A DNA stretch of 64,000 nt from Maratus speciosus (Eukaryota > Arthropoda > Arachnida > Araneae > Salticidae): the NCBI GenBank assembly GCA_963932465.1, contig OZ010786.1:594259038-594323037 (forward strand), in the 5' to 3' direction. Positions 21,989 to 33,150 of the stretch are shown here, piece after piece (within the stretch, counting starts at the first letter, position 1; each line of letters opens with the position of its first letter). Made by a program: the position numbers and the translations under genes. The notes beneath the pieces are model-generated. The model did no database searches, was not told the origin of the DNA, and saw nothing but the letters and a program-made list of their open reading frames with translations.

Positions 21989-23600
21989 CAGGGTGCGCCA
22001 TAAATTCGTGCAAACTTTAAAAATCCATAATTAAAGAAATAATGGTCGGAAAAATTTTCGGTTTGCGCGAGTATGATCAGACGGATTTTGGATTTTTTTC
22101 CCATGAATAATAAAATTTGATTCCAAGAATAACCAATAGAGGGCGCTCACATGCCATATTGAGACGTTTTATGCAAATCAGACAAACACAAACAGACATT
22201 GAAAGAAATCACAATAACATGACACTGTGCATTAACTTTTATGGTGCTAAAAGACGCTCAACATGACCACCACCACAAGGTATTAGGCAAGTGAGGCGTG
22301 TCAATACGCCTGTAACAGCTGAGTGTAGCATGTCGGCATCGATGCCACCGAAGGTCAGTCGAATGGCATCTTTCAGTTCCGCCAAAGTGACTGGGGAGCA
22401 CCGATAAACACGAGACTTTAAGTATCCCCACAACCAAAAATCTGCTGGGGTCAAGTCTGGAGATCGTGGGGGCCATTCAAACTTACAACCTCGACTTATC
22501 ACTCGGTCTTCAGTGAAAGTGTCTAACAGGAACGCCTTGACTTCACGTGCAAAGTGGGGCGGGGCACCATCCTGCATGAAGGTGACGGAAGGTAACGCAT
22601 GTCTTTCCTGCAATGCAGGCACAACTTGGTTAAGCAAAAGCGTAAGATACCGTTCTGCAGTGACTGTACACGTTTTCCAGCCGGATTCAGGACAAGACTC
22701 TTCAAAAAAGAAAGGACCCAGAATGAAAGCCGCGGTGAAACCACACCAAACAGTCACACGAGGAGAATGCATTGACTTGGTCTGATACTCCCGAGGGTTT
22801 GACGTCGCCCAGATACGACTGTTTTGCGTATTGACGTCGCCATGGAGTGAAAAATGTGCTTCATCTGTCCACATGACATTCAGCAACCATTGTGGGTCAC
22901 GATCCATTTGTGCCAGTGCCCATGTAGCAAACTTTAGTCTTTTATCTGTATCTGCCGGTAATAACTGGTGAAGTGTCTGTATCATGTACGGATACAGATG
23001 CAAGATTCCGTGCAGAATACGTCGAATCGACGATTCCGGAATTCCCGTTATTCTACCAGCTTCACGAGCACTGCTACTTCCCGTTGATGTCTCGGCTGCC
23101 ATTTCTTCCATGGCACTTTTTACAGCATGGACGCGATCCGCGTTCAAGGATGATCTGCCACTACGTGGACGATCCTCCAAACTCCCCGTTTCCTCAAAAC
23201 GTCGTACTAAATTGAGTATTCCATTCAACGAAATAGGGCTTTTTTGCGCCTTTAGTCCTTTCTCCGTGCGAAACTTCCTCAATGCAATAGTAGTGGATTC
23301 CCCATTCTTGTAGAACAGTTTGACCAGCAGCGCTCGATCTGGTAACGATAGCATGCTGCCGAGATCGAATGACGAATCCATTTCCATCCAGGTGTTTTAT
23401 TGCTAGCCTGATTTGCATAAAACGTCTCAATATGGCATGTGAGCGCCCTCTATTGGTTATTCTTGGAATCATTTTTTATTATTCATGGACAAAAAATCCA
23501 AAATCCGTCTGATCATACTCGCGCAAACCAAAAATTTTTCCGACCATTATTTCTTTAATTATGGATTTTTAAAGTTTGCACAAATTTATGGCGCACCCTG
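21989..23600 (-). mobile_element. complete Tc1/mariner-like transposon with 193-bp TIRs
   Basis: Target TA at 21987-21988 and 23601-23602. The terminal inverted repeats, 21989-22181 and 23408-23600, are both 193 bp and differ at only about six positions. They start CAGGGTGCGCCATAAATT. The TIRs enclose a single uninterrupted transposase gene on the minus strand. Intact ends, an intact ORF and nearly identical TIRs point to a fairly recent insertion, younger than the repeats around it. Confidence 0.95.
22239..23387 (-). CDS. Tc1/mariner superfamily transposase (DDxD), apparently intact
   Basis: A 382-residue protein that would cut and rejoin the transposon ends at TA sites in the nucleus. The N-terminal part (about 15-80) is a helix-turn-helix-type DNA-binding region of the DUF4817 kind, ending in a RPRSGR basic motif (73-78). 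A second recognition region follows (about 85-130, GIPESSIRRIL). The catalytic domain shows WTDEAHF (D175), QDGAPPH (D273) and PRSPDLTPADFW (third acidic residue D316). By my count 42 residues separate the second and third aspartates, longer than the 34 of classical mariner. The chosen ATG lies just inside the right TIR, and the next upstream sequence is TIR. No stop or frameshift is present, and the length fits the family. C-terminal function could still be lost through missense change. The open frames overlapping it in other phases are shadows. Confidence 0.93.
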   Translation of the reverse strand: MEMDSSFDLGSMLSLPDRALLVKLFYKNGESTTIALRKFRTEKGLKAQKSPISLNGILNLVRRFEETGSLEDRPRSGRSSLNADRVHAVKSAMEEMAAETSTGSSSAREAGRITGIPESSIRRILHGILHLYPYMIQTLHQLLPADTDKRLKFATWALAQMDRDPQWLLNVMWTDEAHFSLHGDVNTQNSRIWATSNPREYQTKSMHSPRVTVWCGFTAAFILGPFFFEESCPESGWKTCTVTAERYLTLLLNQVVPALQERHALPSVTFMQDGAPPHFAREVKAFLLDTFTEDRVISRGCKFEWPPRSPDLTPADFWLWGYLKSRVYRCSPVTLAELKDAIRLTFGGIDADMLHSAVTGVLTRLTCLIPCGGGHVERLLAP

Positions 23601-23790
23601 TAAAGGTGTAGCTGCTTACAACTACTAAAATATGAAAAATTAAAGATATTACTAGCAGAGGTGCTTTTATTATTAAAGAAAAATCGGAGTTAATTAAGTT
23701 TAAAAACTTGAAAAGAAAGATAGTATTATATTAAGATATAGGTAAAACTGCAGTTACAAGAACTAATATATACAAGAGTAAAAAAATGTA

Positions 23791-24549
23791 AAGGTGTCTC
23801 AGGACTCTTAAAATTGGAAAAAAAAAGAAAAAAAAAGACAATTTTCAAAATTTAATATCTTAAAATGTATTTGATTTTAAGACACAATTTTAATTGGAAT
23901 AAAATATATAAGTATGTTCTTTCATTTCGTGTATTTAAAAAATTATAAGATGCATAATTAGCATTTACAGGGGGCTCCAAACTGTTAGACATTTTTCGAG
24001 CAAAAAAGCGGCGTAACAGCTTACGCGCACGATTACAAAATAAGTATTGCAAGTAGAATGAAAATTTTGGTACCTACTTATACTTCAGATTGTAATAATT
24101 ACACTGAACCTAAATAAATTTGTATTTAAAGCTTTTTTTATATTTTTAATACAAAGTTGTATTTAGCTAATGCAAAATTAAGAAAATTTCAAAAGTATAA
24201 TCACCTAAAAAAATATTATTTTGAACAATAAAAAGGAAATTTTAGGTTCAGTTTATACAGACTAACATGAAGCATATGTTTTGAAAATTTCATGAAAAAA
24301 TATTCATAAGTTTTTGAGATATCCTGCGCGTTATGCCCAAAAACGTCATTTGGAGAAAAATGGCTTCAAATTTTCCGAAACGACGCTTCAGCTATTGAAC
24401 GTGTATAAATGTAAAAGGAATAACTTCAGTTCTAATATGAATTTCAAGGAAACAATTATATCAAAATGTTCAGAAAAGATAGGAGTTTAACATCTAAAAA
24501 AATTAAAATTTCAAAAATTTTAAAGCTTTAAGAGTCCTGAGACCCCTTA
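23791..24549. mobile_element. TIR element, family F, copy 2
   Basis: The left end AAGGTGTCTCAGGACTCTTA mirrors the right end TAAGAGTCCTGAGACCCCTT. The interior has no ORF of note and shows a weak match to the 1509-2162 copy (AACAGCTTACGCGCACGATT versus AGAGCTGCGCGCATGATAAA). The target duplication is unclear. Confidence 0.65.
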
Positions 24550-24843
24550 AGAAAAAATTTAAAAGTTAGCACTAGTTCAGGATAACCCTCACCAACTTGA
24601 GCAAGAAAAGCGGTAAAGGAAGGCAGCAAGGCTGCATACGTAAACAAAAAATCACTGATCAGGGCAATATATATAGAGAGGGTTTTTTACGAAAAAGAAA
24701 AAAAAAGAATGAGAATAATAAGTAAAAATTGACAAGAGCAATCTGGTGCGGTGAACACAAAGCTCACGGGGAATCCATTATAGTGGAATATTTTGGGCGC
24801 TTTCGATGTTGGGGCTCGAAGTTAGGCTTGAGTGAAACATCAT

Positions 24844-25403
24844 TCCTTGTAATATACTATAGTAAATGGTATGCTTTCCGGTAAGAACTAATTTTTTCTG
24901 TTAAATATCAGTAAAAAATGAAACTATATTTTCACACTCAGTAATTTACAGTTTTAACTGAAACATAACTGAAAAAAAAAAAGGAAAAACATTTACTATT
25001 TTCAGAGAAAGGAAAATGATCTTTCGGAAAACGGTATGACAGCGTCCGATTTGAAGTAAATGTTCGGAGGTAACAGCTTGAGAAACGTTGTTTAGAGAAA
25101 ATAAATCGCTTTTACATAATAACTAATCCTTGTAATATACTATAGTAAATGGTATGCTTTCCGGTAAGAACTAATTTTTTCTGTTAAATATCAGTAAAAA
25201 ATGAAACTATATTTTCACACTCAGTAATTTACAGTTTTAACTGAAACATAACTGAAAAAAAAAAAGGAAAAACATTTACTATTTTCAGAGAAAGGAAAAT
25301 GATCTTTCGGAAAACGGTATGACAGCGTCCGATTTGAAGTAAATGTTCGGAGGTAACAGCTTGAGAAACGTTGTTTAGAGAAAATAAATCGCTTTTACAT
25401 AAT
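24844..25403 (+). repeat. tandem duplication, unit 283 bp, apparently identical copies
   Basis: Unit one runs 24844-25126 and unit two starts at 25127. By eye about 277 bp are identical, including AGTAAATGGTATGCTTTCCG and ACGGTATGACAGCGTCCGAT. It is diverged R1 sequence, so the duplication is much younger than the repeat itself. An assembly artefact is possible. Confidence 0.9.
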
Positions 25404-25689
25404 ACGTATTTCACTTATCGAAAGGAGAATAATGCTACTCAATTTCACATCACTTCAGTAGGTTTACTTGACAAATGGAAGCTGTTTCGTTTTAAAATGT
25501 GCACATGAATGTGTTAGAAAGTTTGGATTATTAAACGGAAAAGAATATTTTGTGATTACTGCCTTAACTGATTTTTGCTTTTTAATATCCTTTTCAGTTA
25601 ATACTAGCTTTAACTGTTAGAAACCGGTAATAATTAAAAATGGGTTATTAGAAAGTTAGAGTTTTAACTGAAACGCAAGTGACATGTTC

Positions 25690-27900
25690 ATTTTCGCGTT
25701 GGAGTTCTGTTATGAGGTGGACGTAAGAGGTGATTGCTCCATCGCATGTTATATTTTTCGCAGTGTGAATGGCAGGTGGGGCGGTTCGTTAGAATAGTTT
25801 TCGCTCGCTATTTAGTGCTGCATTATGGCGGCTACAGATGATCAATATTATTATATTAAGGAAGTTATCGACAAAATATGTAATGGAACGTTAAACAGCA
25901 ATTTCAAGGACCAGTTTGACAGATTTTCTTCAAATTTTGAAGAATATGCTAAAACTATATTGGGTGATTTTTACACATTTGTGGATCAATATATTTTGGA
26001 CTTAAAGGCTAAAGACGACTATTCTGCTTCTGCTTCAGAGCAAGAAGAGGTAGGGAAAACTTGCCTTGGTGCTTTTACTTTGCTTAGGGAGCTAACCCAT
26101 GATAATTTGTTAAATTCAGCTATCTTTAGTTTTTTCTGCTCTGTTAAGTATAAGAAAACTCCTAATTTTTATCTTACTAACACTAATCTTAAAAAAGAAA
26201 TTTTCAACGCTGTTAAGAAAGGTGTTAAACGACCTATTTCGGAGGAGAGTTCTCCTATCCCACTTAGTAATAAATATAAGAATATCGCTAGCGAAGTTAA
26301 TCTAACTGAAAATGTGGATATGGATGAATCAAATGTTAGTGAAAATACACAGGTTACTGCCAAAGTTAAAAAATCTGTTGACCCTTTCTACGTCGAAGTC
26401 GACAGCAGTTGGGCGACGGTTGCCCATGAAATTACGGAGTTAAACTCAGAAAAACCCAAAATAACGCTAAAAGGCGAACGCATTGTTATACAATGTAACT
26501 CTGATAAGGACTTTAAAACTACTCAAAAATGGTTAGACCAAAACAAAAAGAAGTATACCACTCTAGATCTTAAAGAACTTCGACCCAAAAAAATATGCAT
26601 TAGGGGCCTCCCCTGTTACACCGATACTAAAATAATCGAAGATAGTCTCAGGGAGCATGGTTTCGCAGTCACTAGGGCTGCCATGCTTAAAAATCGTAAA
26701 ACTGGCCAACCAATGCCGATATACATGGTAAATGTTATACCACGAAAGAACCTTGAAGAAATTTACCAAATATACATTACATTTCTGTTAAGATTGAAGC
26801 TTTTACTAGCAAAAATCGCGTAAAACAGTGTTACAAATGTCAAGGTACGGTCACGCATCAGAAGTGTGTGGCTTCGATGCTAAATGTGTAAAATGCTGAA
26901 ATCTACATTTAAGTACAGATTGTCACCACAAGGGGAGTATTAAACCCACTTTTCCGCGGTTGTCCAAAAAATCCCTATAGACTTGAAAATAAACAAAACC
27001 GTAAAACAAGTAATAGCGTCAGCAATCTCTCCCAAGAAACCCAAATCTTAGCGGATATATTTAAGAATTATAATTATACCAAAAATACTAAAGACTCTGA
27101 ACCCTCTACTAGTAATGAAGTATTAAACTCTGATATCAATGATAGTACTACCGCAAAGACCCATTCCTCCCCTACTGTAGAAAATTCTAAAATTCCTACA
27201 AATTACACCAATGATATAAAAGACATTCTTAATACTTTCAACGAAGTTAAACAAATTTTTTAAATCACTAAATTCCTAAAATGTATAAAGAACATCTCAG
27301 CTCAGACTAAGAAACTCGATAATCCGATGCAAAAATTAATGGTTATATTAACTGAATTTGATAAACTTGCAAGTCATATCAACATTAATGAAGATTAAGC
27401 TCTTCATTTGTTAAACTTTTTGCTTTCTTTTTGTTTGTGCTGTTTGTATATATATTTAAAAAAACCTTCTTAAATTGATTTTTATGCTCTTCTCATGTTA
27501 TTATTCTTATTTATTCATTCTTATTGTTTTATTCACCTCAAATTACTAGACTGGGTGGACGCCGTCCTCTTACTGTCGTTTGCTCCCCTCGGCTTTTGCG
27601 TTTTACTGTTTATTTAGTTAGAACTCTCCTCATAGTAGCTTTTTTTTTACATTTTTATTACTTTTTCCTTGCAGTATATTAAACTCTCTTGTAAATATGT
27701 ATATAATTTAGTTTATTTTCATTTCTTCATTGTGTTAAACTTTTTACTTATCAAGTTATATTAAATGTATGGTCTCTGAATTGAGTCTTTTTTTATGGGG
27801 CTTCCTTTGGCAGCTTTTTCGCCTGTCCTGGACATTTATGTGGATCATATGGAACATTTTTTTCCTACTAGTTATACTAACATTTTTTTCCTTTAAAAAT
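25690..27900 (+). mobile_element. Jockey-type non-LTR retroelement, ORF1 only
   Basis: A GC-richer leader (about 25690-25824) precedes a gag-like ORF1 (25825 to about 27399 including its frameshifted part). The following 500 bp are T-rich and noncoding. No reverse transcriptase or endonuclease frame exists before R1-like sequence returns near 28050. The borders are estimates: no target duplication or A-tail could be fixed. It is either a truncated or deleted LINE or a gag-only non-autonomous derivative. Confidence 0.7.
25825..27399 (+). pseudogene. Jockey-like LINE ORF1 (gag-like nucleic-acid-binding protein), frameshifted
   Basis: The first 332 residues (25825-26823) are open. The N-terminus (1-130) is helical. 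A low-complexity linker follows (about 135-185), then an RRM-like segment (about 187-250, DPFYVEVDSSWATV..). Next is the PRE_C2HC-type block RPKKICIRGLP (253-263) with IEDSLREHGFAV and PIYMVNV. A frameshift near 26775 truncates the frame. In another phase CYKC (26835) begins the first zinc knuckle, and after a further shift HASEVC and CVKC..NLHLSTDC complete two CCHC knuckles, with an in-frame stop where the second knuckle should have its glycine. Asn/Thr/Ser-rich sequence continues in frame to a stop near 27397. In Jockey-clade elements this protein coats the element RNA. At least two frameshifts and two stops make it non-functional. Confidence 0.85.
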
Positions 27901-28059
27901 TGTCTATCCTCTTAGCTTTTAAATTCACTTTTTCGTGGCTACTAGCCGCGTTTAAACGCTCTTTTTTCCAAGGCTCCCACTGCATTGTAAGACGATATAT
28001 CTTTAGCCTGGATGTAAAGTTGCTAAGCAACTCAACTAAGGAATCCATACACCTGCTTT

Positions 28060-28532
28060 ATTGTTTCATTGTTCCAACGTAAGTGAAAGTTGTCCATTTT
28101 GTAAAACAAAGTCAACTGTTCTTTCAGAAAATAGAAATCGCTACCAAACTTCGCGGTTTGAACTGATTTTCTAGGCACGACAGATGGTGAAATATCGTCA
28201 TCAGACAACAATTGCTAATAACAAGATATAGTTTACATATCGAAAAATGAAATACGCTATTTGATCCCATATCACTGACTAGTTTTGCCTGTAAATGGAT
28301 GCTGATCCGTTTACAAATGAGCTCGTGAATGTGTCAGAACGTTTTAGATTGTTTGGACAGTTTTGAAAATTGCCTTAACTGACTTCATGTTTTTAACGTA
28401 ACGTGCTTAGTTAAAACTGTTTTTGACTTTTAATATTATAAATTGAAAATGTCTTAATTGTTAAATATTTTTTTATGTGAGCCGTAACTTAAAGAAATCG
28501 AAAACTTTTCCATTTTGTAAAAAGAGCCAAAT

Positions 28533-28580
<48 letters not shown>

Positions 28581-28800
28581 CCGAAAATAAAAAACGCTGC
28601 CCAATTAGGATTTTTTAACTGAATTTCTGGGCGAGACACATTGAAAATGATCATCTTGAGCCAACAATATCTTATAACTCACGATGTAGTTTACTTATCA
28701 GAAAATGAAACACGCTTTTCGATTCCATATCACCAACCAGTTATGCCTGCCAAATTGATGCTATTCTTTTTGAAAATAAGCTGGTGAATGTGCTATACTT
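28060..28800 (+). repeat. tandem repeat, two units of about 440 bp, with a 47-nt poly-T
   Basis: TCCATTTTGTAAAA (28094 and 28510), GAAAAT..AAA..CGCT, ATATAGTTTACATATC / ATGTAGTTTACTTATC and the CCATATCAC..CCAGTT..GCCTG words occur in the same order in both units. The second has a poly-T run at 28534-28580. The same words occur once at 25408-25560, so this is the continuation of R1 copy d beyond the LINE insertion. Confidence 0.7.
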
Positions 28801-28952
28801 CCTGTAAGAAAAATTGACTTTTAAAAGGACAAACGTCCTCTTTTCATTTCCCTTTCGTTACTACTAACCTAAGATAAGTTCCGAGAAGTGACCAATGAAG
28901 GGATAATGAAAAGAGGACGTTTGTCCTTGAAAAGCCAAATTTTCCTACAGGG
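28800..28952. mobile_element. 153-bp hairpin MITE
   Basis: Arms: TCCTGTAAGAAAAATTGAC / CCAAATTTTCCTACAGGGA, and AAGGACAAACGTCCTCTTTT mirrored by AAAAGAGGACGTTTGTCCTT. The R1-type sequence GAATGTGCTA..GTTTAGAT continues on both sides. Confidence 0.8.
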
Positions 28953-29764
28953 AGTTTAGATAGTTTTAGATATCAGTTCGGAAACCAAAAGCTTTGAGAA
29001 ACGATTTAACTGTTACGGGCTTTTACTGTAGTATAATTTCGTATTATAACTACAGTGTATTCTCCCATATCCGCCCCTCTCGTATCCGGCCTGATAAAAG
29101 TTTAAAATGTACTACACGCGTGTAAATTAATTATTTTTTTCCTTAGAATTCCATCTACTTTTTCGAAGTGTACACGAAAGATGTCCAAAGAATTTTTTGC
29201 ATCTTTGCAGCTCTAGCGCCCGTATATTCAGTCCTCACACTTCTATTATACTTAATTAAAGTATGAAGTATTTTCTGTTTGTGCGAGAAATATTTTTTAC
29301 GTGATATATTTTTTAAAATTCTTTTTACCATTTTTACTATCCTTTAGTAACTATAAAATTTACAAAAGTATGCTTTTTGATGTTATTACTTAATTCAATC
29401 TAGAGAAAGAAGTAAAAGAAAAAAATCTCTTTTAATGTAGGAAACAGACAGAAAGGCAATTATTAGGAAATTATTGGATAGGCTAAAGCTAAGAGAATTT
29501 CTATCCGCTTTGCTTTATGTACTTTTAGCAAATGAAAGAAAACTTCTTATAAACAATCTTTAAAAAATGTTAGGAGATGTACCTTTTAAAATAAGTAAAT
29601 AAAAGTGTCTAAGTATAGCTAAAATATTTATCAGTTATTGGTCTCAGAAGTCTGTTTTTCTTTTTAAATACAGTAAGTCATTTTTTTGCTGATTCTCCTT
29701 TCTGCCATATTTACTTATGAAACCAAACTTAAACTAATTTTATTTACTTTACACCTGCCCTTAA

Positions 29765-29993
29765 CGCTCTCGCTGCGCAGCCAGAGCTGTGCTCGGGCAT
29801 GCATTTTCCCGTCAAATTAATACCATTTGGTTGTTCACACCAGTTATTTTTAGCGAAAACTTTGTCTGATTTAATAAGGACATTTTCTCCGATTACGATA
29901 GTCAAAAATTTCTGCTTTAAGGAACCGGTGATAAGCGATTAAAAATTCTGTAAAAGACGATCATCGCGAAGAATTACTTACGCAGTGAGAGGG
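29765..29993. mobile_element. TTAA-type MITE, family B, copy 2
   Basis: TTAA at 29761-29764 and 29994-29997. Ends CGCTCTCGCTGCGCAGCC and ACTTACGCAGTGAGAGGG. Inner CACACCAGTTATTTTT / GGAACCGGTGATAA. About 229 bp and very close to the copy at 61091-61320. Confidence 0.9.
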
Positions 29994-29997
29994 TTAA

Positions 29998-30501
29998 ATG
30001 CCGTGTGTTGGCTTTCGGCAATATATCCAATTTAGTCCTCTAAAATAGTAATAAAATAATATTGCAGCTGTAATGCCTAATGTTGCCAATAAAATACATA
30101 CTGAAAATATTATTAAATCCGTTTTTAACATGTAGATGGCAGCACTAGTGCTGTTTAAGAATAAAGATAGATTTATTTTTTTAAATTCTTGCTACATGTG
30201 CTTTTTGTTTTGTTTGGTAGCTTACGAAATACCCTATTCGGTTCTGCATTGCGCAAGTAAAATTTATTCCTCATCATAGTTCTTAAAATTCATGTGTGTT
30301 TAATATTATAGAATTTTATCAAGGAAAATTATTTTTTAAATTAAAGCCCAGTGTTACCGATTGGCAACAAACTCTTTTTAAGCCGTAAGCCATACATACA
30401 ACAAAATATCATTTTTTGAGCATTTTTCCCATGATTTATTTAAGAAATGAAAGTAGAAAAACATTTTTAAATTGATTTTTGAAAAATCTGTCATTTAAGG
30501 G
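29998..30501. mobile_element. TTAA-bounded insertion abutting the previous MITE
   Basis: It lies between TTAA 29994-29997 (shared with the previous element) and TTAA 30502-30505. The R5 paralogue lacks the whole block. The inverted ends are weak (TGCCGTGTGTTGGC.. against ..ATTTAAGGG), so the element type is not certain. Confidence 0.5.
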
Positions 30502-32611
30502 TTAAATAAAATCAGTATACTTAGCATTTTTTCAGAAAAACAGAGGAATAAATGAAAAAAAATACTGCACATGAAATATATATTATATAAAAAGAAAGAA
30601 TTCTTTATCCACTGAAACTTTTTAGAAGCTTAAATGTGATAGAAGATTCAAAATACTGCACATTCTTTACAAGAGTAGGAAAAGTACAGCGGATGTAGAA
30701 TTTCAATAAAGAAAAATATTACAAAAACCCAGCATAGAAACGCGGGAATTCAGACATTTTAAACTGAAATCCACCTTTTTCTTCATACCAGTACCTTAAG
30801 CATGAAACAAGTATATACACTTGGATCCCAAAATATCGAAAAATGAGTAACAAAAAATAAAGTTCTGTGTCGACATCCGAACAAAAAAAAAATCCAATTT
30901 TAACAGAATGAAATCTGAAACTGAATCTGAATTTCTCTGTAAAATATTTGATACAAAAGGACACTTATAGATTTGACCCAATAAACTAAATAACATCTTA
31001 CTTGATTGAATTAAATATAAAAAATGCAGGCAGATATAGTGACGTACTGAAGTGAAATTTTATTTTTATTTTATTTTAATTTATTTACTTATTATTATTT
31101 TTTTTGGTGGTGTGAGGGGGGGGGGGGTGTCTTCAAGAGCATGTATGGCGTATCTATGCTTTCTTCTAAGAAACTATCGGCAATCGGATATAATGTAATA
31201 GCATTTTCGTATTCACATATGAATCTAAATCTCCAAATCTAATTTTTATAAAAAGTCCAACCTGAATCCAGAATATTTCTTAAGTCTGTTGTTTTTATTA
31301 TATAGTAAGTGCTTTTTTTTTCTTTGCTGTTTTCAATTTTTGCTGTATTTACTTATGAAACCAAACTTAAATCAAATTTATTTACTTACATCTTAAATCC
31401 GTGTACTTAGCATGTTTTCAAAAAAACAGAAGAATGAATGAAAAAAAATACTGCATGCGAAATATATATTATATAAACAGAAAGAATTTTTTATCCATAG
31501 AAACTTTTGAGAAGCTTAAATTCTGGCCGAAGAACAGTACGATTTAAAATACTGCAAATTCCTTTACAAGAGTGAGAAAAGTGTAGTGGATGTAGAATTT
31601 CCATCCTGAATAATATTACAAAAACCCTGCATAGAAAGCGCAAATTTTGAAATTTTAAATTGAAATCCTTTTTTTTCTTTTTACCAGTACCTTAAAAGTA
31701 TGAAAGAGCTATCTACGACTGGATTCGAAAATATCGGAGATTGGGTAACAAGAAATAAAGTCCTGTGTCGACATCTGAATTTAAAAAAAAAGTCCAATTT
31801 CAATAGAATTGTTTGAATCTGAATTTCAGAGTGAAAGATTTTCTACAAAATTCTATTTATTGGTTTATCCCAATAAATTAAATAACATCTCAGTTAGTTT
31901 TTTGAAATATTACAAATGCAGGTAAATATAGGAGCATACTATCATGAAATTTTAAATTAAAAATAAATGCTCGTTGATCTCCAAAATAGGGTAACCAAAT
32001 GGTCTGTAATGTATTTTCGTAGAAAAATATTCTTTTTAAATTTTTATTGCAAACTTTTCTGAAACCACGTTCGGAGGTTAATTCTAGCGCAAATGTTGAA
32101 GAAACCGACCTTGAAATTTTCTATTAAATAATACTGGTATTCCGTTGGAGAACCATTCGATAGCCCTGCCAAAAGTATGAATAGCGTAATTAGGCTTTCT
32201 TGAAAAAACAAATATGGAATATGAGGTATAATGTAATTGCATTTTTGTATTCTTATGTGAATCTAAAGCTGCAGATCTAATTAGAAAAAATAAATGCAAT
32301 ATGAATTACAGAGAAATTTTATTAACAATATAATCATCCAATTATTTATCTTTCAGAATGCATCGATTTTTTGCAATATGAAAGAAAAGCCAAAAAAAAT
32401 GCATTGATCTAAAAGAGAATTTTATACTCAGAGGTAGCTGAAGCATCAAAAGTAAATTTCATAGTAGTGATAATATTAACCCCCTAAAATGATACCCTTT
32501 TGATAATCTATTAAGAGAAGATACGACTTGGACGCCACGTCCAATCACATTTAATTGTACTCTAACATTTTATACGCATTTATCATATGTATCTAAATTA
32601 TATCCAAGTGT

Positions 32612-32781
32612 CAAGACGGCCATAGGCGACTATTTTTAAATTCTCACTGGCATACTTTCTCAAAAGAGAAATCCTTAACATCCACTTTGACAACATTTGC
32701 AGGTGAAATATAGTTCAAAATTTTTGTTAGGAAAATACTGGTGAGAACAGAATATAAAAATAGTCGCCTGTGGCAGCTTTG
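32612..32781. mobile_element. 170-bp hairpin MITE with 6-bp duplication
   Basis: Ends CAAGACGGCCATAGGCGACT / AGTCGCCTGTGGCAGCTTTG, and inner CTCACTGGCATACT / AATACTGGTGAG. Direct repeat AAGTGT flanks it (32606-32611, 32782-32787). Confidence 0.82.
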
Positions 32782-32905
32782 AAGTGTTTATTTATACTTT
32801 AATTCATGTGTTTGATAAAACTGTTGAAAAACGTCACACAAGTTAGAAGTGTCTAAGTTTTTTTTGGATCTCCGAAAAATTGTACTTTTCAGCTAAAAGA
32901 CCCAT

Positions 32906-33119
32906 TAACTCCTAAAGTTCTCGAGGAATTTCGATTATTTTATTTATTTATTTTTTTTTTTGTGTGGTAGAGTATAAATATTAGATCATGTGTGCCAGAC
33001 AGTTTAAAAAAATAATAATTAGTTTCAGAAAAAAATACATTTCTAAAAATAGGAAATTTCTGAAATTTGCCATTGCTCTAAAGTAAAAAGTTAACTCCTA
33101 AAGTTCTCGAGGAATTTCG

Positions 33120-33150
<31 letters not shown>

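Larger units (their letters stand above)
21882..24821. mobile_element. 2.9-kb composite insertion in R1 flanked by a 13-bp direct repeat
   Basis: TTAGGCTTGAGTG occurs at 21869-21881 and 24822-24834, and R1 continues across. Removing the mariner (21989-23600) and family F (23791-24549) elements leaves about 570 bp of unrecognised sequence beginning CTGAACAGTG and ending GGGGCTCGAAG. A 13-bp duplication would suit a retroposed sequence. No coding region, A-tail or LTR could be identified in the remainder. Confidence 0.45.
29620..32330 (+). repeat. large direct duplication R5 (two copies, about 1 kb each)
   Basis: Copy one is 29620-29760 plus 30506-31275 and copy two is 31280-32330. Shared landmarks are ATTTACTTATGAAACCAAAC, ATACTGCA, AAATATATATTATATAAA, AGAAGCTTAAAT, TACAAAAACCC.GCATAGAAA, GTGTCGACATC and AATAACATCT. 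Copy one carries about 740 bp of TTAA elements (29761-30505), and copy two keeps the empty TTAA at 31393-31396. No coding capacity was seen. Confidence 0.8.

Noticed and set aside
22258..23472. Several overlapping frames on both strands within the mariner element
   Set aside because: Shadows of the transposase frame. Only the 382-residue frame shows family motifs.
27400..28050. LINE ORF2 (endonuclease or reverse transcriptase)
   Set aside because: No frame of useful length and no recognisable motif on either strand after ORF1.
28180..28235. CTGATGA word (minus strand) as another hammerhead
   Set aside because: No GAAAC follows at the right distance and no stem II can form.
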